Part shown: positions 38,160 through 46,305 of the stretch, in pieces
How the letters are laid out: each line of letters opens with the position of its first letter
Numbering within the stretch: position 1 is the stretch's first letter
Assembly: GCA_945876035.1 (NCBI GenBank)
Contig: CAMCMU010000018.1
Coordinates: forward strand, 1-64,000
Reading direction: 5' to 3'
Source of the DNA: Schlesneria paludicola DSM 18645
GTDB taxonomy: Bacteria > Planctomycetota > Planctomycetia > Planctomycetales > Planctomycetaceae
DNA length: 64,000 bases
Position numbers and translations under genes: made by a program
The notes under the pieces: model-generated
The model's input: the letters and a program-made list of their open reading frames with translations, nothing else
Told to the model about the DNA's origin: nothing
The model's database searches: none

Positions 38160-38905
38160 ATCCGGGAATTGAAGTTTGTGGACCGTCCAGTTCTTGTGGT
38201 CGCCATCGCCGAAAAAGGCCTGTCGCGCGGCGTCATGGAAGACTCGTCGCTCGTTCCTCCACAGCGACGAGGGGGCCGAAGGCGTTCACCGCCTTGACTG
38301 TGGCGACGCACGTGTAAAAGATTCGTGTCGGAGGCCCATTCGCGTTCGCGCGAGCCGACGTCTGTAGCGCGCGAGTCGCCCTCCGCGTACGGTTCAGCTG
38401 ATGGCGCGACGAGCGGTGTGGAGCTTGTTCTCCCGGCCGTTTCGTCCCGTGCGTGTGACTCACCGTGTTGCCGCTTGATCTCGCGGATCATCATGGAAAT
38501 GTGCCCCGGATCGAAGAACGCGCGCGGCAGATCGTGTGCGAACGTCGGTCCCGTCATTCTCCACAGCGACGCGACTTTAGGTTCCTTTCCAAGCTTGCTC
38601 CTGAATTCCACGACCCTGCTCGGGAACGCTCGCCCGCATCCATCCGCGATCGACTTTAACGCACGCGATTTCGACCGGCGTCTCGTTCGAAGACTTCCAC
38701 TCGCGATGCGGCTGCGATTCCGTATCGTGCTCGCCTTGCGTGAGCAGATCCTGTGTGATCGGTTGTGTGATCCGCAGTACTTCCATGGCGATGATCTTGA
38801 TCTTCGCAATCTCGCATCTTGCGTTGTGCATCCCACAGTGCTTGCGAACGAAGACTGGCAAGCGACACGGCTCTTGGGCGATTGCCGAATCGTATCCATC
38901 CAAAT
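38160..38905 (-). pseudogene. ISKra4-like transposase remnant, frameshifted
   Basis: Pieces of one transposase appear in different minus-strand frames, in order: a stretch ending RGIQEQAWKGT (about 38580), RMTGPTFAHDLPRAFFDPGHI (about 38500-38565), FYTCVATVKAVNAFGPLVAVEE (about 38250-38320) and FHDAARQAFFGDGDHKNWTVH (about 38170-38230). These correspond to ISKra4-family blocks (GPGVHGxxWKE, TGPTF...DPxH, TCVATLxxSEAFGPMVAAE, FxGDGxxWNW). Several frameshifts separate them, and the protein breaks off at about 38160, right after the methyltransferase stop. The family call is from remembered motifs. Confidence 0.65.
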
Positions 38906-39138
38906 GCGGGCCGCGTCAACACGTCGTGGCCTGGCTCAAGAAGTTTGATGAGGCTGGGCAGTTGAGTGCCCAAGCGGCGGCGACTTTCCTGCCGCTCGGC
39001 ATAATCGCTTGTGACACGACCGACGCTGTTCGATGATCCGACCGATGAGACTGAGCCGCGATTGATCGAGTGCGATTCGTCGGCCGTGCAAGTCGAAAAC
39101 TGTCGGCAGTTCGACGCACACGAATGCTGCGACTCGAA

Positions 39139-39452
39139 GACTCGAATGCTAAGCCCCGCTCCCACGACGCGTCACGGATCGCCTGGGCGAAACTCATGGC
39201 CTGAGTCGGGGAGGAGTTTCCCCTTCTGTGCCAGAACTGCGGCGACGACATCCGGCTCATTGCGTTCATCACCGAATGAGAGCTCGTCCGCAAGATTCTC
39301 ACAGATCTTGGTGAGCCGCTCCAACTGCCGCACTCTCACCAGCCCGCGGACCTCCCACAGACTCGGGCGAGCTCGCGGAAGCGCACGAAGAAGGGGACAT
39401 CTTCCAAGCGTCGCCCGACGAGTTGCCCGTGATCGACATTGACTCGCTTTGA
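39139..39452 (+). pseudogene. IS91/IS801-like transposase, C-terminal remnant
   Basis: The plus strand reads NAKPRSHDASRIAWAKLMA, stop, VGEEFPLLCQNCGDDIRLIA (zinc-finger CPxCG-like), ITE, stop, ELVRKILTDLGEPLQ, then after a 1-bp shift SPARGPPTDSGELAEAHE and ASPDELPVIDIDSL ending at TGA 39450-39452. This is the C-terminal end of the IS91-type (Y2/HUH) transposases found in planctomycetes. Two nonsense codons and one deletion make it non-functional. The tyrosine-containing catalytic part is not recognisable upstream. Downstream sequence to about 39700 looks like the element's 3' end with 15-bp repeats. Confidence 0.72.
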
Positions 39453-39639
39453 TGGCCGCCGCAACCAGCCGCCCGCAAGCCGGACTCGGGGAAGGCCTGC
39501 GCCGACCGTGAAAAACTGCTCGCCCAACGCTGGTTCGGAGCGATTTTTGCTACGTCGATCTGGGCTTGAGGAGCCAAGAAATACCTCCACTTCGCCTCGT
39601 CGACCGCTCATCGCGGGTTCGACGTTTGCGGAAGTGCCG

Positions 39640-39700
39640 TTGACCGAGCTATCTTTGACCGGTCTATCCTGATCTTTATCTTTCGTTGACCGGGCTATCT
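39640..39700 (+). repeat. Three 15-bp direct repeats
   Basis: TTGACCGAGCTATCT (39640-39654), TTGACCGGTCTATCC (39655-39669) and TTGACCGGGCTATCT (39686-39700) share the consensus TTGACCGRKCTATCY. They lie downstream of the IS91-like remnant and the last copy runs straight into a kinase gene fragment. They may be iterons near the terminus of the rolling-circle element. Confidence 0.8.
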
Positions 39701-39863
39701 TTTTTTCGCCACTGGTCAGTCAACCTATCAGTGGGACACGTTGATGAAGAAGCTGCTGGCCCATCGGGAACAGCCCATTCCCTCGATCCGGGCCATTCGT
39801 CCGGAAGTACCGGAACAGGTCGAGGTGGTCATCAAGAAACTGAAGGAACTCATTCACGAATGA
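39696..39863 (+). pseudogene. Protein kinase fragment (C-lobe piece)
   Basis: 55 codons ending at TGA 39861-39863. The frame reads YLFFATGQSTYQWDTLMKKL, then LLAHREQPIPSIRAIRPEVP, the C-lobe of PknB-type kinases (LYFLLTGxPP-x-G-x-T-x-MEKLLAHR-x-PxPSL). No start and no catalytic loop are present. Its left edge coincides with the last of the 15-bp repeats, so mobile DNA replaced the front of the gene. Confidence 0.7.
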
Positions 39864-39936
39864 ATCGAAACAAGAACAAGATTGAAAAATGAAACGCGGC
39901 GGTCGGTCACTGTCGGGTCACGTTTCAGGGGGCACA

Positions 39937-41094
39937 ATGAAGATTTCGCAATTTGAAGTGTTCGTTATTGGCGACGGGCCAGAGATTGATCCCGATCAGG
40001 GGGGTGTCGAGCCCTTGGCCTGCATTCGCGTGCATACAGACGGCGGGTTGATTGGTTTTTCCGAGGTCTTTCGCGTTCCACCAAGAGTCGTGCAAGCCAC
40101 CGTCGGCGGTCCCGAGACGCATTTTGGCCGCCTGTTGTTGGGGCAGGAAATCACACATCCCGAACGCCTGTGGCAGCTGGTTTGGGATGCGCTGATTCAC
40201 ACCAACCGTCGCGGCTGGGAAATCATTATTCTCGGCGCACTGGACGTCGCCATCTGGGACATCTACGGGAAGATGCTTCAGCAACCTGTCTGGCAATTGC
40301 TAGGGGGCACACAGCGGGGGCCATTTCAGACCCCCAGAGGCCAAACCGTCGAAGTGACGCCGTATTGCACGCTCGTTTCGGACGTGTGGGGTGGTGAGCC
40401 GATGTTTGCCCAGCAAGTGGCACGGGCCGAGCGTCTGGCAAGTCTTGGATATCGTGCCTTCAAAGTTGAGCCGATGATGTCCACGCCCACGGACGTCGTC
40501 GAAATCGCCCGGCGATTCAGGCAAGCGCTGGGTTCAGTGCCCACTTTGATGGTTGACGTCGGCTATCTGTTCAACGATGTCCCCACTGCTGTCCGTGTCT
40601 GTCGCCAATTGGAAGAATTCGACATCTACTTCTTTGAGACCCCGTTTCCGGTCGATGTCCCTGAAACGTATGCTCAGCTGGCGGCCAAGACATCGATCCC
40701 GCTGGCCATGGGCGAGCATGCCGTCACGCGTTGGGAATTTGTGGAAATGATGGATCGAGGGCAAGTGTCCGTCATGCAGCCCTATATGACGACTTGTGGC
40801 GGATTGACCGAGGCCAAGCGGATCGTGGAATTGGCACTGCCGCGCGGAGCGATCGTCTGCCCGGGAAACTGGTCGACGCAGATCCTGGGTGCAGCCAGCG
40901 TACATCTGGCGGCTTATTCGCCAATCACACCTTTCATCGAGTTTGCCCCCGCCGAAGTATTGGATTCGCCACTCCGCCAGGAGTTGCAGAATGCAGGGTT
41001 CCCAGTGCGGGATGGTGTCATTTCATTGCCAATGTGTCCAGGGATTGGATATGAATTGCCTCAGGAGATCGAGAAAAAGTTTCAGATGTCGTAG
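39937..41094 (+). CDS. Mandelate racemase/muconate lactonizing enzyme family (enolase superfamily)
   Basis: 385 residues from ATG 39937 (GGGGG upstream; ATG 39889 in frame). The N-terminal capping domain holds LACIRVHTDGGLIGFSEVF and the barrel begins at ILGALDVAIWDIYGKMLQQPVWQLLGG. Active-site features are YRAFKVEPM (Lys region), LMVDVGYLFND (Asp), YFFETPFPV (Glu), LAMGEHAVTRWEF (Glu) and a late PGNWSTQILGAASVH. These give the three acidic Mg ligands. Members abstract the proton alpha to a carboxylate, so a sugar-acid dehydratase or racemase is likely; the substrate cannot be read. The gene is 216 bp ahead of a matching MFS transporter, supporting uptake and breakdown of an acidic sugar. Confidence 0.9.
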   Translation: MKISQFEVFVIGDGPEIDPDQGGVEPLACIRVHTDGGLIGFSEVFRVPPRVVQATVGGPETHFGRLLLGQEITHPERLWQLVWDALIHTNRRGWEIIILGALDVAIWDIYGKMLQQPVWQLLGGTQRGPFQTPRGQTVEVTPYCTLVSDVWGGEPMFAQQVARAERLASLGYRAFKVEPMMSTPTDVVEIARRFRQALGSVPTLMVDVGYLFNDVPTAVRVCRQLEEFDIYFFETPFPVDVPETYAQLAAKTSIPLAMGEHAVTRWEFVEMMDRGQVSVMQPYMTTCGGLTEAKRIVELALPRGAIVCPGNWSTQILGAASVHLAAYSPITPFIEFAPAEVLDSPLRQELQNAGFPVRDGVISLPMCPGIGYELPQEIEKKFQMS

Positions 41095-41310
41095 GCATCG
41101 TCGATCGAAATACGGGCTGGGTGATTTCGGAAGAATTCACTTGGCTGGCGAGTCCCATCCACATCGACGGTCAATCCCGGATTCTTGCGCGGAGTGTTTC
41201 GAGTCGAAACACAGGTAATTCTCTACTCTCGCTCGCGGCTCAAGCCCGGTTTCGGCTAGAGTGTGCCTTCGCTGGGTTTCGCCGGCGTGCTTCTCAACTG
41301 GATCGCTGAC

Positions 41311-42624
41311 ATGATCTCGTCCCCGCCCGATTCTCGGCCGACAAACATCCGTTGGCTGATCGTGTTGATGTTGATGGGATTTACGTTCCTCGGTCACTTC
41401 AATCGCAATAACATTTCCGTTGTTGGCAGTGAGCAGTTCATCAAGTCGGGTGAACTCACTGAGCAACAGATGGGCTGGGTCTATTCCACGTTTCTGTTTG
41501 TTTACACATGTGGGATGTTGCCCGGGGGCTGGCTGATTGATCGACTGGGGCCGAAACGTGCGCTGGCCGGCATGGGGATCGGTATGGGCGGCTGCGTGAT
41601 CTTGACCGGCCTGCTCGGGTTTATGAAGCTGTCGCTGGCGGCCATGCTGCTAACGCTGATCGTTATACGTGGATTGGCCGGGGCCTTGAGTGTGGCGTTG
41701 CACCCTGGTGCGGCTCGTAGTGTTTCCTTATGGTTCCCGTTCCGGGAACGATCGACTGCGAATGGATTGGTGACGGCCGGCGCTTTAATTGGGGTAGCGA
41801 CCTGTTATCCCGTCTTCGGCTGGTTGATGGATCGGTTCAACTGGCCGGAAGCTTTCGTTCTGTCTGGCACGACGATGATGGTCTTTGCCGTCGTCTGGGC
41901 CTTCCTCTCCTCAGATGATGTCAGTGGGCACAGTTGGACGAATGATGCGGAACGGAATCTGGTGCATATCAACGACCGAGTCCCATCACGTTCGACGGCG
42001 AGCTGGCAGGATGTTCTCCGATTGTTCGGCAATCTTCAATTGCTGTTGTTGACTCTCAGTTACGCCGCACTCAGCTACTTCCAGTATTTGTTTTTCTACT
42101 GGCTGGGGTATTACTTCAACGATGTGTTGAAGCTCCCCACGGCTGAAAGTCGGCAGGCCACTTTTACAGTACTGATCGCGATGGCGGTCGGGATGGCGTT
42201 TGGCGGCTGGTATTCTGACTGGCTCTGCCGGCGGTTTGGTCACCGCCTCGGCTGTCGCATCATGGCGATGACTGGTATGGGGACGAGTTCGGCGTTGGCA
42301 CTGCTGGGGTTATTCACCACCGATCCGCAACAAATCGTCTTGTACTTTGCTTTAGCCGTGGGAGCCTTGGGGCTGTGTGAGGGCATCTTTTGGACGACCG
42401 CACCGACGCTGGAAAAGCGGACGGGCGGCTTGGCCTGCGCCTTTTTGAATACCGGTGGTAATGCTGGCGGGTTGCTGGCCCCGATTTTTACACCGTATCT
42501 GGCCAAGGAATTCGGTTGGCCGGCGGCGATTTCTGTGGCCTGTGTGGTCTGTGCGCTGGGAGGGTTGCTGTGGTTGGGAATTGATTCGGAAGCGGGGCGG
42601 ACGGAACCGCAGATAGAGTCGTAA
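41311..42624 (+). CDS. MFS transporter, anion:cation symporter type
   Basis: 437 residues from ATG 41311 (GTG 41263 in frame). Twelve hydrophobic segments in two halves; the first has GHFNRNNISVVGSEQFIKSG and GWVYSTFLFVYTCGMLPGGWLIDRLGPKRAL (MFS loop 2-3 motif G-x3-D-R-x-G-x-K/R-R). The second half includes GGWYSDWLCRRFGHRLGCR (repeat of that motif). TTAPTLEKRTGGLACAFLNTGGNAGGLLAPIFTPYL matches the ACS family of hexuronate/galactonate/tartrate importers. It follows the enolase-superfamily gene on the same strand, so the two probably handle the same carboxylate. Confidence 0.9.
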   Translation: MISSPPDSRPTNIRWLIVLMLMGFTFLGHFNRNNISVVGSEQFIKSGELTEQQMGWVYSTFLFVYTCGMLPGGWLIDRLGPKRALAGMGIGMGGCVILTGLLGFMKLSLAAMLLTLIVIRGLAGALSVALHPGAARSVSLWFPFRERSTANGLVTAGALIGVATCYPVFGWLMDRFNWPEAFVLSGTTMMVFAVVWAFLSSDDVSGHSWTNDAERNLVHINDRVPSRSTASWQDVLRLFGNLQLLLLTLSYAALSYFQYLFFYWLGYYFNDVLKLPTAESRQATFTVLIAMAVGMAFGGWYSDWLCRRFGHRLGCRIMAMTGMGTSSALALLGLFTTDPQQIVLYFALAVGALGLCEGIFWTTAPTLEKRTGGLACAFLNTGGNAGGLLAPIFTPYLAKEFGWPAAISVACVVCALGGLLWLGIDSEAGRTEPQIES

Positions 42625-42753
42625 AATTTCAGAGGCTCAACCGGTGATTCGGGGAGGTCTGTTTTGGAATTACGAAAGACGGAAGAAGTTGAAGTGACCG
42701 CGTGGTAAGGAGCCGCGTGAATCGCGTTAAGGATTTGATACTTGGAACCACGG

Positions 42754-43026
42754 ATGGAACTGACGCTCTTGCCGTTGATCGACGATCAGAAGTGCTTTGA
42801 ATGGGTGCGAAAACGGCGATGCCCTGAAGAGATCACTTGTCCGCATTGTGACTCGCCGCAACTCAATCCGGTGGAGCATCTGTGGCATGACCCGCGCAGT
42901 CATGAGTAGCTCAACCGCCGGTCTCGCACTGTCGATGATCTGTTCGATGCGGCCGAAAACGCCGAGCAAAACATCGGCTTTGCCTCCCATCGAATCCGCA
43001 ACGTCTGCTGCGCAGCCTTGGCGTAA
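42754..43026 (+). pseudogene. In-frame fusion of IS1595-like N-terminus and IS630-like C-terminus
   Basis: From ATG 42754 the frame reads MELTLLPLIDDQKCFEWVRK and then ITCPHCDSPQ, the zinc-ribbon start of IS1595/ISXO2-type transposases. Without a frame change it continues as LNPVEHLWHDPRSHE, which is the end of the DDE domain of IS630-type transposases (ELNPVEHLW). A TAG at 42907-42909 follows, then LNRRSRTVDDLFDAAENAEQ, the IS630 tail, to TAA 43024-43026. The joint lies at about 42860-42870. No catalytic core of either element is left, so it cannot be active. Confidence 0.72.
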
Positions 43027-43185
43027 ACGTGTGGAGAATTTAGAGAATTGATGTCCTTGTATCCGTCGCATCACCGCCGCAACAGGCCTCCCCCTTCGCG
43101 TGTGGCGGAGAACATCGTCTCGACGGAATTTTGGGAACCTCCTACACTCCGACAACAGTGGACACGTTGTTTCTTGGATGGCAGT

Positions 43186-44025
43186 ATGATCACACACCTT
43201 GATTTTACGAACGATACGGAATTCGGGAAATTACTTTCCTTCCGATCAGACATCGATCTGACTTTGGTTGCATTAGAATTGGCTCGCGATTCACAGCCAG
43301 ATCTTGATTTCGGTCACACGCTGGAGTGGATTCGCCAGCGGGCTCAAGACGTGACCAACGGCTTAATTCGGACAGCGGATGATCGAACCATCTTGGCCGA
43401 AATATCAAACTGTCTTTCCGGCACACATGGGCTGCACGGTAACAAGAACGCCTTTGGTTTTGCAGACAGTAGTTTCATCAATCGAGTTGTCGAAACCGGG
43501 GTCGGTATTCCCATCAGTCTGTCAATTATTTATTTGGCTGTGGCTCAGCAGGCAGGCGTAGATCTCGTCGCGGTTGCGGCACCCACGCATTTTCTGACGC
43601 GGTTGGAAACAATCGAAGGCCCCTTGTTTCTGGATGCCTTTCATCACGGGCGAGTGCTCAATCTGGACGACTGTTGTGAATGGCTCGAATCACTCTCTGG
43701 AATGTCTGTCGAAGAGATTGAGCAGGCATTGGAACCCGCGAAATCGCGTGACGTGGTGGTTCGAATGCTTAATAATTTGAAAGCCGTTTATGTGAAACAA
43801 CAACGGTGGGAGGAAACGTGGAAAGTTCAGCGTCGATTGACCGCCATCCATCCCGGCGAGTTTCAAAATCGACGTGATCTCGCCATCACGGCACTCAAGT
43901 CGAATCGGCCGGGATTAGCAATTGACATGCTGGAAGAGTGTCTGAAGGATTGTTCAGCCAATGAGCGTCCGCTTCTACAAACTCATTTGGAGATGGCAGA
44001 GCGTCTGCTTTCCACGTTCAATTAA
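43186..44025 (+). CDS. SirB1-like transglutaminase-fold/TPR protein
   Basis: 279 residues from ATG 43186; ATG 43048/43051 would add an unconserved Arg/Pro-rich stretch overlapping the mobile-element remnant. Matches the SirB1 family: LTLVALELARDSQPDLD, LEWIRQRAQDVTNGL, HGNKNAFGFADSSFINRVVETGVGIPISLSIIYLAVAQQAGVDLVAVAAPTHFLTRL and PLFLDAFHHGRVL. The transglutaminase-like fold lacks an obvious Cys-His-Asp triad (the usual Cys position is not evident), as in the family. C-terminal TPR-like helices follow (MLNNLKAVYVKQQRWEETWKVQRRLTAIHPGEF). A role in proteostasis or regulation is proposed for relatives; not established. Confidence 0.85.
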   Translation: MITHLDFTNDTEFGKLLSFRSDIDLTLVALELARDSQPDLDFGHTLEWIRQRAQDVTNGLIRTADDRTILAEISNCLSGTHGLHGNKNAFGFADSSFINRVVETGVGIPISLSIIYLAVAQQAGVDLVAVAAPTHFLTRLETIEGPLFLDAFHHGRVLNLDDCCEWLESLSGMSVEEIEQALEPAKSRDVVVRMLNNLKAVYVKQQRWEETWKVQRRLTAIHPGEFQNRRDLAITALKSNRPGLAIDMLEECLKDCSANERPLLQTHLEMAERLLSTFN

Positions 44026-44061
44026 AATGGATTGTCAGTCGGACTTGGATCTTTGCTCACG

Positions 44062-45318
44062 CTACTTGAGAAGAAAGAATCGTTTGGCTTCGTTGACGGT
44101 TTTGGGATCCTTCTTTTCAAGTGTGGCAAGACATTCCAACGCATGACCGACGTGCGCTGGCAGGACAGCGGTTGCACTTCCTATCGTTGCGGTCGGCACC
44201 TCTTTCAAGGGAGGCTCCGCACCTGCTTTTTTTGTGTTCTCATCCTTCTTCTCTCCCGTGTCTTTTGTCCCTGCCAGCAGGAAGCGAACAACGGCTCGTT
44301 TAATCGACGGAACGTTATAGGCCTCGTCGTCATACAGAGTCATCAATCGGTCCATCTGACTCCAATCCTTCATGCGTGACAGATCGGCGATCACAAGATC
44401 GGCAAGTTCAGGACGATCCAACAAAATTCGCATCGACTGCCGCAGCCGTTCGAGTGAAATGCGATTGCCACCATACTGCCACATGAACCGTAACGCTTGC
44501 ATTGCCGCGTACGTCTCGGAGAACGGAGCTTTCTTATCCTTCAGCTTCTGCTCTTCCAAAACCGTTAATCCCGTCTCGCCTGTGAGTAGTAAATAACCAC
44601 CCATCACGCCATCGATTCCCAGACGAAAATCTTCGGTCACTTCTAAAATTTTGTGCTCCATCAGCGTCACATCGTCTGCCGTTCCGCAGAGGCCGAGCAT
44701 CATGCCGTAAAGGCCGAGCCGTCCGGCGGATGTCTCTTTGTCGGTGAGCCATCCTCGTAGTTTTTCGCGTGGCAAGTCTTTGGCCAGCAAGACCACGTCC
44801 GCATACGAGGCATTTGCAAATTCGCCGAACGCATCATCACCGATCAATCGATCTGAATGCTCGAGGTACTTGAGAAAGTAGGGCAGACGCTGGGCCGCCG
44901 GTTGATCGGGCTTCGGCGATAGTTTCATATACTCGAAACCCAACCGGCTGACTTCAAGGGGACTTCCCCAATCGAGAACCTCACCTCCGAGTGTTCCTAA
45001 AAGCAGAAAGAGGTCCCCGGACTTTCCTAAGCGATAGCGAATTAAATTCAGCTTCATCCCTTTTTCGAGTTGACCGGATTTGTGCTGATGGACAACTTCT
45101 TCAACTTCAAACTCGGTGGTACCGGTATTCGTTGGATTCGCGGGCGTTCCCCCAATCCATTTGACAAGGATCGCGGCATCGGCGCCGGCGAGTTGCTCTG
45201 TGAGAGTTAACGATGGCGCGTTGCAAAACGGGCAGGCGAAGACGAGTACTGGTGCCACCGTTGCGACGGCGACAAATGCCACACAAACTCCGACGATAAT
45301 CCTCGTGGCGTGAGTCAT
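44062..45318 (-). CDS. Exported protein with CPFC motif after the signal peptide
   Basis: 418 residues from ATG 45318 (GGGGAT upstream; the frame is open to 45405). The signal peptide (IIVGVCVAFVAVATVAPVLVFA) is followed directly by CPFCNAPSLTLTEQLAGADAAIL, so a Cys-x-x-Cys sits at the mature N-terminus. A beta-rich domain follows (FEVEEVVHQHKSGQLEKGMKLNLIRYRLGKSGDLFLLL), then an all-helical, HEAT-like region from about 150 to 370 (LRGWLTDKETSAGRLGLYGMMLGL, MQALRFMWQYGGN). A Lys-rich linker (GEKKDENTKKAG) precedes the last helix. No enzyme was recognised. CPFC could bind metal or act in thiol exchange. Similar proteins are common in planctomycetes. Confidence 0.8.
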   Translation of the reverse strand: MTHATRIIVGVCVAFVAVATVAPVLVFACPFCNAPSLTLTEQLAGADAAILVKWIGGTPANPTNTGTTEFEVEEVVHQHKSGQLEKGMKLNLIRYRLGKSGDLFLLLGTLGGEVLDWGSPLEVSRLGFEYMKLSPKPDQPAAQRLPYFLKYLEHSDRLIGDDAFGEFANASYADVVLLAKDLPREKLRGWLTDKETSAGRLGLYGMMLGLCGTADDVTLMEHKILEVTEDFRLGIDGVMGGYLLLTGETGLTVLEEQKLKDKKAPFSETYAAMQALRFMWQYGGNRISLERLRQSMRILLDRPELADLVIADLSRMKDWSQMDRLMTLYDDEAYNVPSIKRAVVRFLLAGTKDTGEKKDENTKKAGAEPPLKEVPTATIGSATAVLPAHVGHALECLATLEKKDPKTVNEAKRFFLLK

Positions 45319-45659
45319 TAAAACATCCCCCTGCGAAAAAAACAGACACTCGCCTGACGTCGGCGAAAATTTATGGCAAGATGCGGGACGCGGTCCATGA
45401 GTCACTCACCGCAATTCCATTCTCTGAGGGGATCTCACCGACGGCGTGGTATCACCGAAATCATGCCACCACTCAGTCGATGATAACAGGATTCATTCTT
45501 TTGAAAACGTCGCGGTGAGGGTTGATTTCAGTCAACCAGCGGCGAGAGCATTCAAGCGGGGACGGACGCTCTTTTTTCGTGATTGTTGAACGCTGACCAT
45601 GGTTGTGGGGCGAGGCGTCAGAATCTGAAAATTAGTATTGTCGGTCACGATGCAACGAT
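45319..45659. other. Intergenic region, no gene seen
   Basis: 341 bp between mscL (ending at 45660) and the CPFC protein start, both on the minus strand. No gene, repeat or terminator was recognised. Confidence 0.4.
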
Positions 45660-46109
45660 TTATGTTTTTGCCTTCAGGGCGTCTCGAATCTCTGTCAATA
45701 ATACTTCGGTTGGGGTCGGTGGCACCGTGACCGACGCGGCCTCTTCGTTTTTCTTCAGGGAATTCATCGCTTTGACAAGCAGGAACACACAACCTGCGAT
45801 GATCAGAAAGTCAAACGTCGTCTGCAAAAAGTTTCCGTAGTTGATTGTCGCCGCATCCAGCGTTTTGGAGACGAATTGTCCGGGATTGTCAGCGGTTGGA
45901 GACGGAACCAAGATCGTCACCGAAGGGAGTCGCATCTTAAGGTCCGTAAACTTCATTCCACCAATAAGATACCCGATCGGAGGCAGGAGCAGATCCGCGA
46001 CAACCGAATTCACGATCTTTCCAAACGCCCCCCCCATGATTACGCCAACGGCAAGATCAACGACGCTTCCGCGTTGAATGAATGTTTTGAATTCTTGAAT
46101 CATGCTCAT
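45660..46109 (-). CDS. mscL: Large-conductance mechanosensitive channel
   Basis: 149 residues; ATG 46109 has AGGAA about 9 nt upstream. MscL opens under membrane tension to release osmolytes on hypo-osmotic shock. The N-terminal amphipathic helix and TM1 read MIQEFKTFIQRGSVVDLAVG then VIMGGAFGKIVNSVVADLLL (the Gly/Ala-rich pore-lining helix), followed by PPIGYLIGGM. A periplasmic loop spans residues about 50-80, and TM2 is FDFLIIAGCVFLLVKAMNSL. The C-terminal helix ends TEVLLTEIRDALKAK, the usual bundle. Length fits the family (about 130-150). It is a homopentamer in characterised bacteria. Confidence 0.97.
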   Translation of the reverse strand: MSMIQEFKTFIQRGSVVDLAVGVIMGGAFGKIVNSVVADLLLPPIGYLIGGMKFTDLKMRLPSVTILVPSPTADNPGQFVSKTLDAATINYGNFLQTTFDFLIIAGCVFLLVKAMNSLKKNEEAASVTVPPTPTEVLLTEIRDALKAKT

Positions 46110-46305
46110 GCGAAAAAGTTCCTGTGAAATGAGGGGATCAATGAGTGGGCCGCAGGCACTCGAGCAGCATCAGCCCAAGATCTGGCGATCATCACGGGGC
46201 CCGGCATCAGGGACCATAAGTTCACAACGGTCCTGATCGGTGTTTACGACGAAGTCCTCGTGTTTCCATCGGCTAGGGGCGGCAGTTTGCCTCTTGATGA
46301 GGCAT

